Shown here: positions 8,143 through 16,501 of the stretch, one piece after another
How positions within the stretch are numbered: the stretch's first letter is position 1
Layout: every line of letters begins with the position of its first letter
Assembly (NCBI RefSeq): GCF_001187725.1
Contig: NZ_LGIQ01000009.1
Span: 1,479,875 to 1,543,874, forward strand
Source: Brevibacillus reuszeri
Lineage (GTDB): Bacteria; Bacillota; Bacilli; Brevibacillales; Brevibacillaceae
Direction of reading: 5' to 3'
Length of the DNA stretch: 64,000 bases
Position numbers and translations under genes: made by a program
Notes under the pieces: generated by a model
Databases searched by the model: none
The model's input: the letters and a program-made list of their open reading frames with translations, nothing else
What the model was told of the DNA's origin: nothing

Positions 8143-9216
8143 TCATGTAAAATATTCGACGCGTGCCTGCGGGAATAATCGAGCGATTTCCCGCTCCAAA
8201 TGTCCTTGCAGCGCTTTTGCTTGCACATCAGGATAAACGTACTTGCCTTTGCCGTATTTTCCCCACTTGTACTTGCGCTCTTCCTCGTTCATTTCCAGCT
8301 TCGTTTTCGGATACCGCTGCAGGATCAAGTTTTTGGCGATTTTTGTAAATCTGTGCTGGATCAATTCAAAAGTCAAATCCTCCAAAGCCTCGGGAACCAA
8401 TTGGGTACGTAAACTCTCCAACAAATTCGTGTAGCCTGCCTCCCAGCCATCAAACCAGTATAATGGGGCAAGAATAAACCCTAACGGATAGCCCGCTTTC
8501 GCTACCTTGCCCGCTGCTTCGATACGTTGACTGAAGCTGGAAGTGCCGGGCTCAAAATTTTTGATGACATAATCGGCGTTCATGCTGAAGCGAAACCGGG
8601 TATGCTTGTTATGACTCGCATCCAGCAAGGAATCTACGTGATGAAATTTGGTAACGAACCGCAGGCGTCCAAACTCCTGTTTCCCCATAAATTCAATCGC
8701 CCGTTTCAAATTGCCTGTAATATGCTCAATACTAACCGGATCGGATGTACAGGCTGCTTCGAAGCGGGTAATTTCCCCTGGACGCTCCTGAATGTATTTG
8801 TTTGCCTGTTCGAGAATTTCATCTGTATTGACATAGACACGAACATATGGCTTGGTGCCGATATTCGTATTCAAGTAGCAGTAGTGACAATGAGCGGCAC
8901 AGCCAGTAGCAAGCGGGATCGCATATTCAGCAGACGGTTTCGAGGTTTCGAATTTTAACGTCTTTCTTACCCCGATCACAAGTGTGCGCTTCGCGTTGCG
9001 GTACTTCTCTACATCCGTCTCCCCTGGTATGCCCCTTACCTGATTATGGCTTGTAGTCATTTGCATCGGTATACCTTCGTCCTGAAAACGGCGATACAGC
9101 TCTTGTCCAAGTGGATATTGAAGCGCATTTGGCTCCACAAACACATAATCCGGAACAAAAAGCCGGGAGCCCTTCTGTTCTGTTTTTTCTGGTGCTTCCA
9201 TAAGTGTAGTCGCCAT
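8143..9216 (-). CDS. splB: Spore photoproduct lyase
   Basis: 357 aa radical SAM enzyme that reverses the 5-thyminyl-5,6-dihydrothymine lesion in spore DNA at germination. The 4Fe-4S motif is C106-x3-C110-x2-C113 (CAAHCHYC); the hydrogen-donor cysteine is C156 in RFEAACTSD; the conserved end YFT is present. Length and the TFELIQHRFT and KYKWGKYGKGKYVY segments fit Bacillus SplB. The usual splA regulator gene is not upstream; instead a 70-aa unknown gene lies 76 bases before it in the same direction. Ribosome site AAAGGGG. In other Bacillales it is made in the forespore under sigma-G. Confidence 0.96.
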   Translation of the reverse strand: MATTLMEAPEKTEQKGSRLFVPDYVFVEPNALQYPLGQELYRRFQDEGIPMQMTTSHNQVRGIPGETDVEKYRNAKRTLVIGVRKTLKFETSKPSAEYAIPLATGCAAHCHYCYLNTNIGTKPYVRVYVNTDEILEQANKYIQERPGEITRFEAACTSDPVSIEHITGNLKRAIEFMGKQEFGRLRFVTKFHHVDSLLDASHNKHTRFRFSMNADYVIKNFEPGTSSFSQRIEAAGKVAKAGYPLGFILAPLYWFDGWEAGYTNLLESLRTQLVPEALEDLTFELIQHRFTKIAKNLILQRYPKTKLEMNEEERKYKWGKYGKGKYVYPDVQAKALQGHLEREIARLFPQARVEYFT

Positions 9217-9292
9217 CGAGAATCACCCCTTTGACTAGTATGACCCGAGTTGCTTGGTCTTGCTGAGGGGATGACTGGCTGGTCCACGGTTA

Positions 9293-9505
9293 CTATCCTA
9301 ATGAGCTTTTGAAATCAGCAAGCCATTTTTTGGCTTGCTCCTCCTGCTTCGAAGGCACCTGGAGCATATAGAGATACCCTGCTCTTTTCGTTTTTTGGGA
9401 CGTCAATCTAACCGAAATTCCTTTTGTCTCGAGAAATCTGCGGCACTCCTGCGCTACTCTGGGAAGACCGTACGACTCATGAATCGTTACCCATTTGATC
9501 CACAT
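9293..9505 (-). CDS. Small hypothetical protein upstream of splB
   Basis: 70 aa, not recognised. W2, W5, a helix rich in R/E (LPRVAQECRRFLETKG) and a beta hairpin YLYMLQVPSKQEEQAKKWL give a ferredoxin-like beta-alpha-beta-beta pattern seen in DUF2007-type small proteins, but I am not certain. Same direction as splB, 76 bases apart, so co-transcription is possible. It does not resemble SplA. Confidence 0.6.
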   Translation of the reverse strand: MWIKWVTIHESYGLPRVAQECRRFLETKGISVRLTSQKTKRAGYLYMLQVPSKQEEQAKKWLADFKSSLG

Positions 9506-9593
9506 TCATCTGCCCCACCCTTTCTCTTCTTTCTTTACTGTAAGCACTTCGTGGGCGGTAGGTTCGACAAAAACGATGAGGCTGCACATTTTG

Positions 9594-9624
9594 TTAAAAC
9601 CGTTTCACCCAGTTGCGCGTCTAA
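9594..9624 (+). promoter_or_regulatory. Candidate ECF-sigma promoter (autoregulatory)
   Basis: TTAAAAC (9594-9600), 17 bases, then CGTCTAA (9618-9624). This resembles the AAC / CGTC elements recognised by SigM/SigW-type ECF factors and sits directly in front of the ECF gene, leaving a leader of only about ten bases before the ribosome site. Confidence 0.5.
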
Positions 9625-9643
9625 TTTCTAGGAGGGAGAAAAT

Positions 9644-10174
9644 GTGAATCTGGAACAGCTTGTCCTGCGTGCCACACGCGGCGATGATGAAGCTTTTTTT
9701 GAAGCCGTCAGTCTGCAAAAGGAAAAATTGTATAAAGTGGCTTACGCCTTTCTACACAATGAAAATGATGCTCTGGAAGCCATCCAGGAGGCGACCTGCC
9801 GCTCCTATCTCAAGCTGTCCCGACTTGAACAGGCAGCCTATTTCAGCACGTGGCTAACGAGAATTCTCATACACGTCTGTGTCGATGAGCAAAAAAGGAA
9901 AAAACGGCTTTTGGTCGATCCGATAGAGGTGGGCAACGAGCAGAACCGTGACTTGGACATAGACCTTCATGAGCAAACTGTCGAGCGCATGTATATTGAG
10001 GAGGCCCTCTCCCGTTTGACCCCAGCGCATCGTCATATCATCATTCTGAAGTATTTTGAGGATCGAACCATTCGGGAAATTGCTGATGTGCTCGGTCATC
10101 CAGAGGGAACGATCAAAACATGGCTGCACAAGGCTTTGGGGGCCCTACGCAAAGACCTCAGGAAAGGATGGTGA
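9644..10174 (+). CDS. ECF-type RNA polymerase sigma factor
   Basis: 176 aa sigma-70 family group 4. Region 2 spans about residues 20-85 (LYKVAYAFLHNENDALEAIQEATCRSYLKL), region 4 about 120-172 (LTPAHRHIIILKYFEDRTIREIADVLGHPEGTIKTWLHKAL). The start is GTG at 9644 behind GGAGGGAG; an overlapping ATG at 9642 is followed at once by TGA and cannot be used. Its stop overlaps the region of the next gene, which codes its probable membrane anti-sigma factor. Confidence 0.93.
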   Translation: MNLEQLVLRATRGDDEAFFEAVSLQKEKLYKVAYAFLHNENDALEAIQEATCRSYLKLSRLEQAAYFSTWLTRILIHVCVDEQKRKKRLLVDPIEVGNEQNRDLDIDLHEQTVERMYIEEALSRLTPAHRHIIILKYFEDRTIREIADVLGHPEGTIKTWLHKALGALRKDLRKGW

Positions 10175-10179
10175 CGGGA

Positions 10180-11508
10180 ATGCAGGAAGATACGCAACGG
10201 GCACAATCACACACAATGCCTCCCCAAATCGAGCAGTACATTCGCAATGGAATCAAACAGGCAAATCTTGTCAAGAAAAAGCGCCGCCGGAGGTTTATCC
10301 GTCTAGGCTCGGGTGCTGCTGCTTGTATGCTTTTGTTAAGTTTCTTTTTCTCTATCAAGCTTTCTCCTGCGGTTGCGGCATACGTCAGTCATATTCCTGG
10401 TATGGAAAAACTGGTGGAGCTGATTAGCGACGACAAAGGCATGCGATTGGCAGTAGAACACAATATGGTGCAAAGTGTTGGGGCGAGCACCTCTCTGGAT
10501 GGAGTCAGCTTTACCATCGATCAGGTTTTGATGGATCAAAAGCGTATGCTTGTGTTTTATACCCTGCAATCTGAAAAGCTCGATCAGCATGTTTCTCTGG
10601 ATAAAATCGAGCTGACTAATCCGAACGGAAAGGATTGGCAGTACGGCATTTCCTGGTCACCCGGCAATCACAAGGAAGCATCGGTCAGCCGCGATCGGTT
10701 TGACGTCTATATCAGTGAGGACAGCAACATTCCAGAGACTTTGACTGCAAAGGTTACCGTCGCAATAGACAATGCTCCTCAGGACACTCCGCTATACGTT
10801 TCCTTTGCGATTGACAAGACGAAATATGTTTCGTTGGAAAAGCAGGTCTATCCTGTCATGAAAGAGGTAACGGTGGATGGATTGCACTTCACCATTGAGC
10901 AGATCGCCGTTTTCCCAACGCAAACAGAAGTCAGTATTCTTTTTGATCCAGCCAATAAAAAGCACGTCTTTGACTTCGATCAGCTCCGGCTCGTGGATGA
11001 AAAAGGGCAGAACTACGCCTTCTGGGGGAATGGGGTGCCGTCTCGCGCCTACGGAGAAAATGGCATGGTTTACAATTTGGAAAGCACGTATTTTGTCCAA
11101 CCCGCAAAGCTGTATTTGAAGGCAAACGGCATTCGGGCCATCGATAAAGATAAGCTTGAGGTCGTTATTGATGCCAAGGCCAAAACGTTGGTAAAAGCAC
11201 CAGACACCCAGCTTCAGTTAGATGCTTTGCGTCAAACGGGCGATGGTCTCGGCATGGACTTTACGCTGGAGGTTGCGCAGCAGGACGTAAACCATTTTTA
11301 TGGGCTTGTAAACGAATTAACCGATGATCTCGGGAATGAATACGATTATGTCCAAGGAACCTCCTCCACGCGCGATAAGGAAACCACCCAATCCTACGGG
11401 TATTGGTTCAAGCGATTGACGAACAAAGGTGAACCCAGTTTTTATACGTTCACGTTAAATAATTACCCAATTCGGTTGCATGGGGATTTTTCCGTTCAAG
11501 TCAAATAA
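10180..11508 (+). CDS. Membrane anti-sigma factor, DUF4179 family
   Basis: About 442 aa. Short cytoplasmic N-terminus that would hold the sigma factor, one membrane segment near residues 43-60 (LGSGAAACMLLLSFFF), and a large extracellular part with DUF4179-type immunoglobulin-like repeats (DGVSFTIDQVLMDQKRMLVFYTL, then DGLHFTIEQIAVFPTQTEVSILF). This family is regularly encoded beside ECF factors. Starts at 10168 (ATG overlapping the sigma stop) or 10180 are both possible; 10180 has a better distance from AGGAAAGG. What it senses is unknown. Confidence 0.87.
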   Translation: MQEDTQRAQSHTMPPQIEQYIRNGIKQANLVKKKRRRRFIRLGSGAAACMLLLSFFFSIKLSPAVAAYVSHIPGMEKLVELISDDKGMRLAVEHNMVQSVGASTSLDGVSFTIDQVLMDQKRMLVFYTLQSEKLDQHVSLDKIELTNPNGKDWQYGISWSPGNHKEASVSRDRFDVYISEDSNIPETLTAKVTVAIDNAPQDTPLYVSFAIDKTKYVSLEKQVYPVMKEVTVDGLHFTIEQIAVFPTQTEVSILFDPANKKHVFDFDQLRLVDEKGQNYAFWGNGVPSRAYGENGMVYNLESTYFVQPAKLYLKANGIRAIDKDKLEVVIDAKAKTLVKAPDTQLQLDALRQTGDGLGMDFTLEVAQQDVNHFYGLVNELTDDLGNEYDYVQGTSSTRDKETTQSYGYWFKRLTNKGEPSFYTFTLNNYPIRLHGDFSVQVK

Positions 11509-11524
11509 AAAAGGACACATATAC

Positions 11525-11568
11525 AAAAACTCGAGCTCCCGCGTATAGGAACTCGAGTTTTTCTTTTT
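11525..11568. terminator. Strong bidirectional terminator
   Basis: AAAAACTCGAG and CTCGAGTTTTT form an 11-bp perfect stem, with TTCTTTTTT after it on the + strand and T5 on the other side. It separates the anti-sigma gene from convergent thiD. Confidence 0.88.
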
Positions 11569-11584
11569 TCTGAAAGGATGCAAC

Positions 11585-12379
11585 CTACTCCACTACTGCC
11601 CAATGATTCGTTGGACCGTGTCCGCCCCCGATTTGCGGAGCTGTTTTGATCGCCTCAAAGATAAAGCGATTTGCCTTCTCTACTGCCCCAACGAGCGGTG
11701 TATTTTTTGCCAATTCGGCTGTCAATGCAGCGGAGAACGTGCAGCCTGTTCCGTGTGTATGGCGCGTTTGGATACGCTCATGTGCCAGCTCATAAAAATT
11801 CGTTCCGTCGAACAAAATGTCAACGACAGTATCCCCTTCGAGATGACCACCCTTCATAAGGACATTGCGCGCACCCAGTGCATGAATGGCTCTTGCACCC
11901 TCCCGCATTTCCTCCGGGGTACGAATCTCCATCCCTGTCATGCATTCTGCTTCTGGCAAATTCGGTGTGACGACCTCTGCCAACGGAAGTAAATCCGTCT
12001 TCAACGCAGCGATTGCCTCGTCCAAAAGCAGCTTCGCTCCGCCTTTGGCAATCATGACTGGATCAACCACCAGCTTCTTCAGACCAAATGTGCGAATCTC
12101 TTCCGAAACGGCTTTGATGATTGCCGCATCGAACAGCATTCCTGTCTTTGCAGCATCTGCTCCCAAGTCTCGCAGCACCTCACGCATCTGGTGCGAGACA
12201 GCTTCTGTCGGCAATGGATATACACCTGCTACTCCCAATGTATTTTGGGCGGTAATTGCCGTGATTGCACTCATGCCATATACACCAAGCTGATGGAAGG
12301 TTTTCAGGTCTGCCTGAATTCCCGCTCCTCCCCCGCTATCTGAGCCTGCTATTGTCAATGCTTTCGCAATGGTTTGCAT
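11585..12379 (-). CDS. thiD: Hydroxymethylpyrimidine / phosphomethylpyrimidine kinase
   Basis: 264 aa ribokinase-fold kinase that makes HMP-PP for thiamine synthesis. N-terminal ALTIAGSDSGGGAGIQADLK binds the pyrimidine; the C-terminal HTHGTGCTFSAALTA is the anion-hole and catalytic segment with the catalytic Cys/Asp region. The ATG at 12379 behind AGGAGGGAG is chosen; an in-frame ATG 15 codons earlier has no ribosome site. No TPP riboswitch is visible upstream and no other thi gene is adjacent, so it may be a salvage kinase. The paralogous pyridoxal kinase PdxK is an alternative. Confidence 0.9.
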   Translation of the reverse strand: MQTIAKALTIAGSDSGGGAGIQADLKTFHQLGVYGMSAITAITAQNTLGVAGVYPLPTEAVSHQMREVLRDLGADAAKTGMLFDAAIIKAVSEEIRTFGLKKLVVDPVMIAKGGAKLLLDEAIAALKTDLLPLAEVVTPNLPEAECMTGMEIRTPEEMREGARAIHALGARNVLMKGGHLEGDTVVDILFDGTNFYELAHERIQTRHTHGTGCTFSAALTAELAKNTPLVGAVEKANRFIFEAIKTAPQIGGGHGPTNHWAVVE

Positions 12380-12457
12380 GAATCTCCCTCCTGCTTTCCA
12401 CCTTTTCTCATACGAGTATATCATCCACTTGTCCCATTCGGTATACTTAGTAGAGGT

Positions 12458-12482
12458 TGTTCAAAAAGTGGTCAGTTGAACA
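12458..12482. repeat. REP-like hairpin element, copy 1
   Basis: TGTTCAA (12458-12464) and TTGAACA (12476-12482) face each other around an 11-base centre. The left part TGTTCAAAAAGTGG is identical, over 14 bases, to a second element at 55686-55722 on the other strand, and both are preceded by AGG(A/T). It lies just before the histidine kinase gene. Confidence 0.6.
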
Positions 12483-12524
12483 CGCACTCGTAGTGATTGC
12501 TATAAGTAAAGAAGGGATTATGAA

Positions 12525-13331
12525 ATGTCTTATCGCATTTTTTACTGGTTGACCGTATTGATTCCTACGATCATCATCGGAGGCTTCGAATTCGTTCGCC
12601 ATGATTTTTTGTTACCCTATATGTCGATGGAGACGGGCAATGTGTACATCACCCTGCTCACTCTCCTCTTGTCCTATTTGTTCGCCACCTGGATGTTTCG
12701 CACAATTAAAAGGATGAATGCGCGTATCGTGGAGGAGCAGGCCCGCCGAGCTGTTTATGAGGAGCGCGAGCGATTGGCACGGGAACTGCACGACGGGATT
12801 GCACAGTCTCTGTTTTTTCTGAATGTGAAGCTGAAGCAGGGTCATCTGGATGAAGCCCGCGTCGCCGTATCTGCCATTGACAATCATGTCCGGCAAGCCA
12901 TTTTTAATTTGCGCGCTCTGCCTGAAGAAGGCAGCTTTGATCAACGCTTGGAAAAATGGCTTAGCCAATGGAGTGCCCTGTCAGGCGTAGATGTCGCTTC
13001 GCAAATTCGAATCAAGGAAAACTTTTTTTCCGCCGCCGAAGAAGTACAGCTATTCGGGATCATCCAGGAAGCATTTGCCAATATTCGCAAGCACGCACAG
13101 GCACGTCACTCCTGGATTTCTCTCACGACAGAAGATCCACGCAATTGGGTCCTCTCCATCGAGGATGATGGAATTGGGATCACGCACACATCCGTGGATA
13201 CCAAAAAATACGGACTATCGATGATGCGCGAACGTGCCCGTCAGCTGCAAGCCGCTGTCGATATTCGAAAACGTAAGGAAGGCGGCACAATCATAAGCCT
13301 GACTTCCCACTCTGGAGGTTCTACTAGATGA
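12525..13331 (+). CDS. Sensor histidine kinase, NarL/LiaS-type (HisKA_3)
   Basis: 268 aa. Two N-terminal membrane segments (about 7-23 and 40-58) with a very short outside loop, so it probably senses in or at the membrane. HisKA_3 box ERERLARELHDGIAQSL with phosphoacceptor His89; HATPase domain with N box (QEAFANIRKHAQA) and G1 box DDGIGI. The stop overlaps the start of the response regulator (ATGA), showing translational coupling. Target genes are not apparent; there is no LiaF-like third component. Confidence 0.92.
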   Translation: MSYRIFYWLTVLIPTIIIGGFEFVRHDFLLPYMSMETGNVYITLLTLLLSYLFATWMFRTIKRMNARIVEEQARRAVYEERERLARELHDGIAQSLFFLNVKLKQGHLDEARVAVSAIDNHVRQAIFNLRALPEEGSFDQRLEKWLSQWSALSGVDVASQIRIKENFFSAAEEVQLFGIIQEAFANIRKHAQARHSWISLTTEDPRNWVLSIEDDGIGITHTSVDTKKYGLSMMRERARQLQAAVDIRKRKEGGTIISLTSHSGGSTR

Positions 13332-13978
13332 ACGGTTACCGTGTATTGATCGCTGACGATCATCCGATGGCACGCATGGCCATCCGCAGTCTCCTTGACG
13401 CTGATCCATCCTTTGAGGTGATTGGCGAAGCAGAAAATGGCGAGGAGGCATTCGAGCTTTGCGGCAAGCTAAAGCCGGATCTGGTTTTGATGGACATCAA
13501 TATGCCCAAATGGAGTGGGCTGGAGGCTACACGTGAAGTCAAAAAAGCCTATCCGCATATCAGGGTCGTCATTCTGAGCATTTCAGACGATGTTGCCGAT
13601 TTGATTACAGCTATTCAATTCGGTGCCCAAGGCTACCTGCTAAAAAATTTGGAGCCAGATGATTGGGTCAACTATCTTCATGCCTTGCTCGGCGAGGACA
13701 GTGAGTTATCCCGCGAAATGGCGACACGACTGCTTTATCGTTTCAGGCAGGAGGAGCATGTAGACGAAACGGTTCCTGATGTTCTCACTCCCCGCGAGCG
13801 AGAAATTGTCATTTATGTTGGTGCTGGAAAAACGAACAGGGAAATCAGTGAAGCACTCATCATCGCTGAAAATACAGTCAAAAATCATTTGAAAAATATT
13901 TTGGAGAAGCTGCAGCTGGCTAATCGTGTACAGCTGGCAGCCTACGCCGTCCGTCATCATCTTGTCATGAAAAAATAG
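13328..13978 (+). CDS. Response regulator, NarL/FixJ family
   Basis: 216 aa. Receiver domain 1-120 with acidic pair D10/D11, phospho-acceptor D56 (LVLMDINMP) and K108-type lysine in GYLLKNLEPDD; LuxR-type HTH at about 150-212 (LTPREREIVIYVGAGKTNREISEALIIAENTVKNHL). Partner of the overlapping kinase gene. Confidence 0.93.
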   Translation: MNGYRVLIADDHPMARMAIRSLLDADPSFEVIGEAENGEEAFELCGKLKPDLVLMDINMPKWSGLEATREVKKAYPHIRVVILSISDDVADLITAIQFGAQGYLLKNLEPDDWVNYLHALLGEDSELSREMATRLLYRFRQEEHVDETVPDVLTPREREIVIYVGAGKTNREISEALIIAENTVKNHLKNILEKLQLANRVQLAAYAVRHHLVMKK

Positions 13979-14115
13979 CTGGAATACAGGGAGAATAGCA
14001 GGTTTCCATCCATCACCTTGGCCATTCACGAGGAAAAAGTGTTGCTTTCAGCCGAATCAACTGTCATTCTTAAAAAGGAAAAACTCCACAGTCAATAGAA
14101 CGCAGGTGATAATTC

Positions 14116-14514
14116 GTGATAGAAGTAAAGACATCCAAGCTTAGCAACGGAGATTTAAATAGAGGCGTATTCGCTACACGTGACATTGCAAAAGGCGATC
14201 TCATTCATGAAGCCCCTGTCCTTCCATACCCCAATGAGGAGCATGATCATATCGAGAAAACAATGCTCGCTGATTACGCCTTCGAGTATGGTGCTAACCA
14301 CACAGCGTTTCTCCTCGGATATGGCATGTTATTTAACCATTCGTACACTCCTAACGCGACGTACGATATTAATTTCGACAACCACACCTTTGATTTTTAC
14401 GCCTATACGGATATTGCAGCAGGAGAAGAAATCTTGATCAACTACAACGGCGATGTTGATTGCGATGATCCCCTCTGGTTTTATGAGGAAGAAAATAAGC
14501 GAGCAAGCAAATAA
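14116..14514 (+). CDS. SET domain protein
   Basis: 132 aa, a single compact SET fold: GVFATRDIAKGDLI near residue 17, NHSYTPNA near 74 (the NHS/C knot), and GEEILINYNGD near 101. SET proteins are lysine methyltransferases using SAM; bacterial short forms are little studied and a substrate cannot be inferred. Start is GTG at 14116 behind AGGTGA. A terminator follows at once, so it is a single-gene unit. Confidence 0.88.
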   Translation: MIEVKTSKLSNGDLNRGVFATRDIAKGDLIHEAPVLPYPNEEHDHIEKTMLADYAFEYGANHTAFLLGYGMLFNHSYTPNATYDINFDNHTFDFYAYTDIAAGEEILINYNGDVDCDDPLWFYEEENKRASK

Positions 14515-14532
14515 CAGAGTAAAACACAAGCA

Positions 14533-14559
14533 GGCAGGTGACACGTTCACCTGCCTTTT
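14533..14559 (+). terminator. Intrinsic terminator after SET gene
   Basis: GGCAGGTGA pairs with TCACCTGCC around five bases, followed by TTTTG. Confidence 0.78.
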
Positions 14560-14618
14560 GCATATGCTGTTGCACAGCTACACCCAGCATCAATGAACAG
14601 GTTTGTCCAAAGGAAGCA

Positions 14619-14637
14619 AATTTTATCCTTGGAAAAC
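14619..14637 (+). promoter_or_regulatory. Possible MntR box before mntABCD
   Basis: AATTTTATCCTTGGAAAAC is an imperfect palindrome (TTTATCC / GGAAAAC) reminiscent of the Bacillus MntR sites of the form TTTGCCTTAAGGAAAC, and it overlaps a possible -10 (TATCCT, 14624). The match is partial; no mntR gene is in the window. A direct repeat CAATGTTGC (14637 and 14666) follows it. Confidence 0.35.
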
Positions 14638-14725
14638 AATGTTGCATGATGTCATTTTTTTGCGTCAATGTTGCCTGGAGGAAACATTCATGCATACACA
14701 TAAAAAACTTGAAGGGAGACAAACC

Positions 14726-15679
14726 ATGACAGCTACATATCGATCGTTATGGGGAAAGGGAGTTTTCACCGCAGTAATTACTGCCTCTCTCCTGCTTGCC
14801 GGTTGTGCAGACAGCAATCGTGTATCACCCGGATCTCATGACGGCAAATGGAAGGTGACAACAACGACTGGCATGGTCGCTGATATCGTCAACCAGGTAG
14901 GCGGTAATCATGTAGAGGTAACCCAGCTGATGGGGGCTGGGGTAGACCCTCACCTGTACAAAGCTTCGGAGGGTGATATCAAGCGAATTGATCGTGCCGA
15001 CATCATTTTTTACTCGGGACAGCATCTGGAAGGAAAAATGATTGATATTTTCGAAAAGATCGGAAAATCCAAACCTGTCAAGGCTGTTACCGCCAAGCTG
15101 ACCACTGATGATCTGCTCGCTGATCCCGCTTCTCCTGACAATCCCGACCCTCATGTCTGGTTTGATGTATCGCTTTGGATGAAAGCAGTCGAGCAAGTAA
15201 GGGATGATTTGATCGCCTTTGACGCTCCAAACAAGGATAGCTATACGGCAAATGCAGAAAAATACTTGGCTGAGCTAAAAGAGCTCGATACGTATGCCCA
15301 AACCCAGCTTGCTTCTGTTCCGAAAGAACAGCGCGTGCTTGTTACGGCGCACGATGCCTTCCAGTATTTTGGCCATGCCTATGATGTAGAGGTTCTCGGC
15401 CTGCAGGGTATCAGTACAGCTTCTGAATATGGCTTGAAGGATGTCCAGAGCCTGGTCGATACACTAGTGGCTCGCCAAATTAAAGCCGTTTTCGTCGAAT
15501 CTTCTGTGCCCAAGCGCTCGATTGAAGCAGTCGTGCAGGGAGCTGCTGCCAAGAGTCATACCGTTTCTATTGGTGGAGAGCTTTTCTCTGATGCGATGGG
15601 AACTACCGGAACACCAGAAGGTACGTACATCGGAATGGTAAAGCACAATGTGAATACAATCGTGAATGCACTGAAATAG
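14726..15679 (+). CDS. mntA: Manganese ABC transporter, substrate-binding lipoprotein
   Basis: 317 aa. Lipoprotein signal with lipobox LAGC (Cys27). Cluster A-I (TroA/PsaA) metal-binding protein: DPHLYKASEGD gives His76, DPHVWFD gives His143, with VTAHDAFQYF and ESSVPKRS further on. The four-gene order (binding protein, ATPase, long permease, short permease) matches Bacillus mntABCD. The ATG at 14726 behind GAAGGGAG gives a normal signal peptide; an in-frame ATG at 14690 also has a good site (TGGAGGAA) and would add a short His/Lys-rich leader. Confidence 0.9.
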   Translation: MTATYRSLWGKGVFTAVITASLLLAGCADSNRVSPGSHDGKWKVTTTTGMVADIVNQVGGNHVEVTQLMGAGVDPHLYKASEGDIKRIDRADIIFYSGQHLEGKMIDIFEKIGKSKPVKAVTAKLTTDDLLADPASPDNPDPHVWFDVSLWMKAVEQVRDDLIAFDAPNKDSYTANAEKYLAELKELDTYAQTQLASVPKEQRVLVTAHDAFQYFGHAYDVEVLGLQGISTASEYGLKDVQSLVDTLVARQIKAVFVESSVPKRSIEAVVQGAAAKSHTVSIGGELFSDAMGTTGTPEGTYIGMVKHNVNTIVNALK

Positions 15680-15712
15680 TACGAAAAAAACTGCAGGGAA
15701 GGATGAACAGGC

Positions 15713-16501
15713 ATGTCAGTTACTACCTCTTCCGCTCCGCTAAGCGTGCGGGACTTGACCGTTGCTTATCAGAAAAAGCCGGTCCTGAGAAGTGTTCATG
15801 TAGAGGTACCTGAGGGGAAGCTGATCGGGATCATCGGACCAAATGGAGCAGGCAAATCCACTTTTATTAAGGCAGTGCAGGGGCTGATTCCTGTTGCCTC
15901 GGGTGAAACGCATATTTATGGTAAACCATATCGGCAGCAAAGAAAGCTGGTCGGCTATGTCCCGCAGCGCGAGTCTGTAGACTGGGATTTCCCTACCGAT
16001 GCACTTGATGTTGTACTCATGGGACGGTATGGCCGTCTGGGGTGGTTTCGTCGCCCCAGTAAGACAGATCGAGATTACGCCATGGAATGCCTCCAAAAAG
16101 TCGGTATGGCCGATTACGCCAGTCGACAAATCAGTCAGCTCTCCGGTGGTCAGCAGCAACGCGTTTTTCTTGCGCGGGCACTGGCACAGGAAGCCCATCT
16201 CTATTTCATGGATGAACCATTTGCGGGAGTAGATGCCGCTACGGAAAAAGCAATTATTCTACTCCTGAATGAATTGAAGCAGCAGAAAAAAACGGTGCTT
16301 GTCGTCCATCATGATTTGCAGACCGTCGAAGAATATTTTGACTGGACCATTTTGCTAAACCGAAGAGTGATCGCTGCCGGACCAACAAAAGAAACCTTCA
16401 CCTCTGACAATTTGCAAAAAACGTACGGAGGGCGTCTCCACGTCCTCGGCAATCAAGTGCTGCTCACCAGCTCATCTGCAAAAGGAGAGATTGAGCCATG
16501 A
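15713..16501 (+). CDS. mntB: Manganese ABC transporter, ATP-binding protein
   Basis: 262 aa ATPase on the inner side of the membrane. Walker A GPNGAGKST 42-50, signature LSGGQQQR 143-150, Walker B YFMDEP 165-169, switch His in VVHHD. The stop overlaps the permease start (ATGA), so stoichiometric synthesis with MntC is likely. Family: zinc/manganese type (ZnuC/MntB/SitB). Confidence 0.93.
   Translation: MSVTTSSAPLSVRDLTVAYQKKPVLRSVHVEVPEGKLIGIIGPNGAGKSTFIKAVQGLIPVASGETHIYGKPYRQQRKLVGYVPQRESVDWDFPTDALDVVLMGRYGRLGWFRRPSKTDRDYAMECLQKVGMADYASRQISQLSGGQQQRVFLARALAQEAHLYFMDEPFAGVDAATEKAIILLLNELKQQKKTVLVVHHDLQTVEEYFDWTILLNRRVIAAGPTKETFTSDNLQKTYGGRLHVLGNQVLLTSSSAKGEIEP

Noticed and set aside
7373..8146. 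Longer dgk starting at 8146
   Set aside because: The extra 47 codons overlap the splB terminator and lack a ribosome site; the ATG at 8005 fits the family.
12380..12524. TPP riboswitch before thiD
   Set aside because: No CUGAGA or ACCTGA-like thi-box core in the leader; only a REP-like hairpin on the far side.
14637..14674. Direct repeat CAATGTTGC before mntA as an operator
   Set aside because: Nine bases, 29 apart, no symmetry; could be chance.
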